Origin: Paenibacillus nuruki
GTDB lineage: Bacteria; Bacillota; Bacilli; Paenibacillales; Paenibacillaceae
Direction: 5' to 3'
NCBI RefSeq assembly: GCF_001721045.1
Contig: NZ_MDER01000032.1
Span: 1 to 64,000 of the forward strand
Length of the DNA: 64,000 bases
The position numbers and the translations under genes are program-made. Of this stretch, positions 62,814 to 64,000 are shown piece after piece. Below the pieces are notes generated by a model. That model was not told the DNA's origin. It did not search any database and was given only the letters and a program-made list of their open reading frames with translations. How positions within the stretch are numbered: position 1 is the stretch's first letter; each line of letters starts with the position of its first letter.

Positions 62814-62870
62814 CAAGTGCTGTTTGCTATCTTTTGACTGCTCAAGTCAGATAGTGAACAGCACTTTTTG
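62814..62870 (+). terminator. Terminator after the GH2 gene
   Basis: AAGTGCTGTTTGCTATCT pairs with AGATAGTGAACAGCACTT, a long stem, followed by TTTTT. Confidence 0.88.
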
Positions 62871-63005
62871 TACATAGTTAAAAACATATTCTGTTCATCT
62901 AAAGATTGTCATAACCCCTAAACTATCCTATACTACAAAGTTGTTACTTTATAATAAGTGTACACAGTCAAATCATACTGGATTCAACCCGATAAAGGAG
63001 GAATA

Positions 63006-64000
63006 GTGTTGTCGGATAAAATAGACCTACCTTCTTCTCGTCATAGACGTGCAAAAGATCATTCGACAGAAGAGCTTGCCCGCCGTCTTATCGATCTATC
63101 CGGTGGTCCTGATAATATGGTAGAAGTCATTCACTGTACGACTCGTATTCGGCTCAAATTAAAAAATTACGATCAAATCGATGAAGCAGGACTTCGCCAG
63201 ATCAAAGAAGTGCAAAATATAAACAAACTGCCCGGACAACTACAGATTATTGTAGGTCCTGAGCTTGTCTATAAGTTACATCGCAAAATCAATCTATGGC
63301 TTCAACAGCATGAACAAACAGCATTAAAACCTTCTATTTTAGAGTCTAAAGAATCTGAACTGCAAGCTGAACCATCAATGCCATCACCAGATCAGGATCA
63401 AAGGTCAGGCATTATGCAGCGTATTATACAGGTAGCGACTATCTTTTCAGATATTCTAATCCCGATCTTACCGCTCTTTATTGCAGCCGGTATCTTATTA
63501 GGTCTGGTCACGATTCTGCAATCTTCTGACTGGGTGACAGAGGGTGCAGTCTGGTTCCGATTGCTTCAGTTATTAACAAGTTCTGCTTTTCAAATTATTA
63601 GCGTACTGTTCGGTTATCATGCAGTAAGACGATTTGGAGGTACACCTGCGATCGGGGCTGTACTTGGGATTGCAATGTCTCAACCTGATCTAGCGATACT
63701 AATAGGTTCTTATGATACGACGGTACAAAATATAGATACGATGGTTACCCCTCAATTCAGCTATCAAGGTGCAATGATGCCGATTATTCTGGCAGCACTG
63801 ATTATGGCTTGGATAGAAAAAGGAATACGCCGTATACTACCGGCATCAGCATCTACACTTCTTGCTCCAGCCATCAGTCTGATTATCGGTGGGACGCTGG
63901 CTATTCTTTTGATTAGTCCGGTCGCGATATGGCTGGGAGAATGGATAGGTCAAGAGTTAGAATATCTCTTTATCTATGGAGGTACATTTTTTGGATTTAT
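63006..64000 (+). CDS. PTS EIIBC sugar transporter (5' part, cut by window edge)
   Basis: The first ~331 codons of a glucose/sucrose-family PTS permease. An IIB domain (about residues 20-95) has the phosphorylated Cys in EVIHCTTRIRLKLKN; then a polar, Glu/Ser/Gln-rich linker and the start of the membrane IIC domain (about residue 145 on, IPILPLFIAAGILLGL and GYHAVRRFGGTPAIGAVLGI). No IIA is seen, and the substrate class (sucrose, beta-glucoside, trehalose or MurNAc) cannot be fixed from this part. GTG 63006 or TTG 63009 follow AAAGGAGG (62994-63001) by four or seven bases. The gene runs off the window. Confidence 0.85.
   Translation, partial: MLSDKIDLPSSRHRRAKDHSTEELARRLIDLSGGPDNMVEVIHCTTRIRLKLKNYDQIDEAGLRQIKEVQNINKLPGQLQIIVGPELVYKLHRKINLWLQQHEQTALKPSILESKESELQAEPSMPSPDQDQRSGIMQRIIQVATIFSDILIPILPLFIAAGILLGLVTILQSSDWVTEGAVWFRLLQLLTSSAFQIISVLFGYHAVRRFGGTPAIGAVLGIAMSQPDLAILIGSYDTTVQNIDTMVTPQFSYQGAMMPIILAALIMAWIEKGIRRILPASASTLLAPAISLIIGGTLAILLISPVAIWLGEWIGQELEYLFIYGGTFFGF

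Overview
This 64 kb window looks like a stretch of chromosome from a low-to-moderate GC, Gram-positive, spore-former-type Firmicute, most likely Paenibacillus or a close relative. The evidence is indirect but consistent. There are strong AGGAGG-type ribosome binding sites, S-box (SAM), T-box and FMN leader RNAs, a LiaFSR envelope-stress operon, an AbrB-type regulator, a BdbD/BdbC oxidase pair, a B. subtilis-type MetI/MetC pair, and a YesM/YesN-type sugar operon. No tRNA, rRNA, CRISPR array, prophage or insertion sequence was seen. The only foreign-looking piece is the very AT-rich gene tail at the extreme left edge.

Layout. 1-3.5 kb: AT-rich gene tail, an ArsC/Spx-like protein, a GNAT acetyltransferase, a 5'-3' exonuclease and an exported phosphodiester glycosidase. 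3.6-5.7 kb: a ROK sugar kinase overlapping bdbD, then bdbC. 5.9-9.9 kb: a GH65 phosphorylase fused to a degenerate HAD domain, an unusual 73-bp hairpin repeat array, and corA on the opposite strand with a small upstream ORF. 10.3-14 kb: a SAM riboswitch controlling metA-metI-metC. 14.5-18.9 kb: mqnC, a nitronate monooxygenase and an ABM protein divergent from a LysR regulator, and a YfcE-like phosphodiesterase. 19-21.3 kb: T-box and thrS. 21.5-28.6 kb: liaF-liaS-liaR, an HtrA-type protease and an OmpR-type two-component pair. 28.7-35.4 kb: ispH, DAHP synthase, a beta-type glutamine synthetase, a second copy of the hairpin repeat, serC, trmL and an AbrB-like regulator.

35.5-49.4 kb: a second phosphodiester glycosidase with a coiled-coil membrane partner, an orphan NarL-type regulator, an aminotransferase, a DUF2161 nuclease-fold protein, a haem-globin sensor, the zinc-independent form of ribosomal protein L31, an AfuA/FbpA-class ABC transporter coupled to a metallo-beta-lactamase-fold hydrolase and divergent from a LysR gene, an exported CYTH-like protein and a small membrane protein. 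49.6-51 kb: an FMN riboswitch driving an EamA/DMT transporter. 51.2-62.8 kb: a plant-polysaccharide locus with a secreted GH43 arabinofuranosidase, a membrane-anchored solute-binding protein with YesM-like kinase and YesN-like regulator, and then a separate catabolite-controlled ABC sugar importer with an intracellular GH2 enzyme. The right edge cuts a PTS EIIBC gene.

How the parts work together. Secreted GH43 would release arabino-oligosaccharides, the ABC importer would take them in, and GH2 would hydrolyse the imported product. The anchored binding protein plus kinase plus regulator look like a three-component sensor for the same sugar, because the sensor binding protein is a clear paralogue of the transporter's own binding protein. 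The most unusual items are the two-hairpin repeat family (two loci), the FMN-switch-controlled DMT transporter (candidate flavin importer), the GH65-pseudo-HAD fusion, the beta-type glutamine synthetase in a Firmicute, and the anchored-SBP sensor operon.
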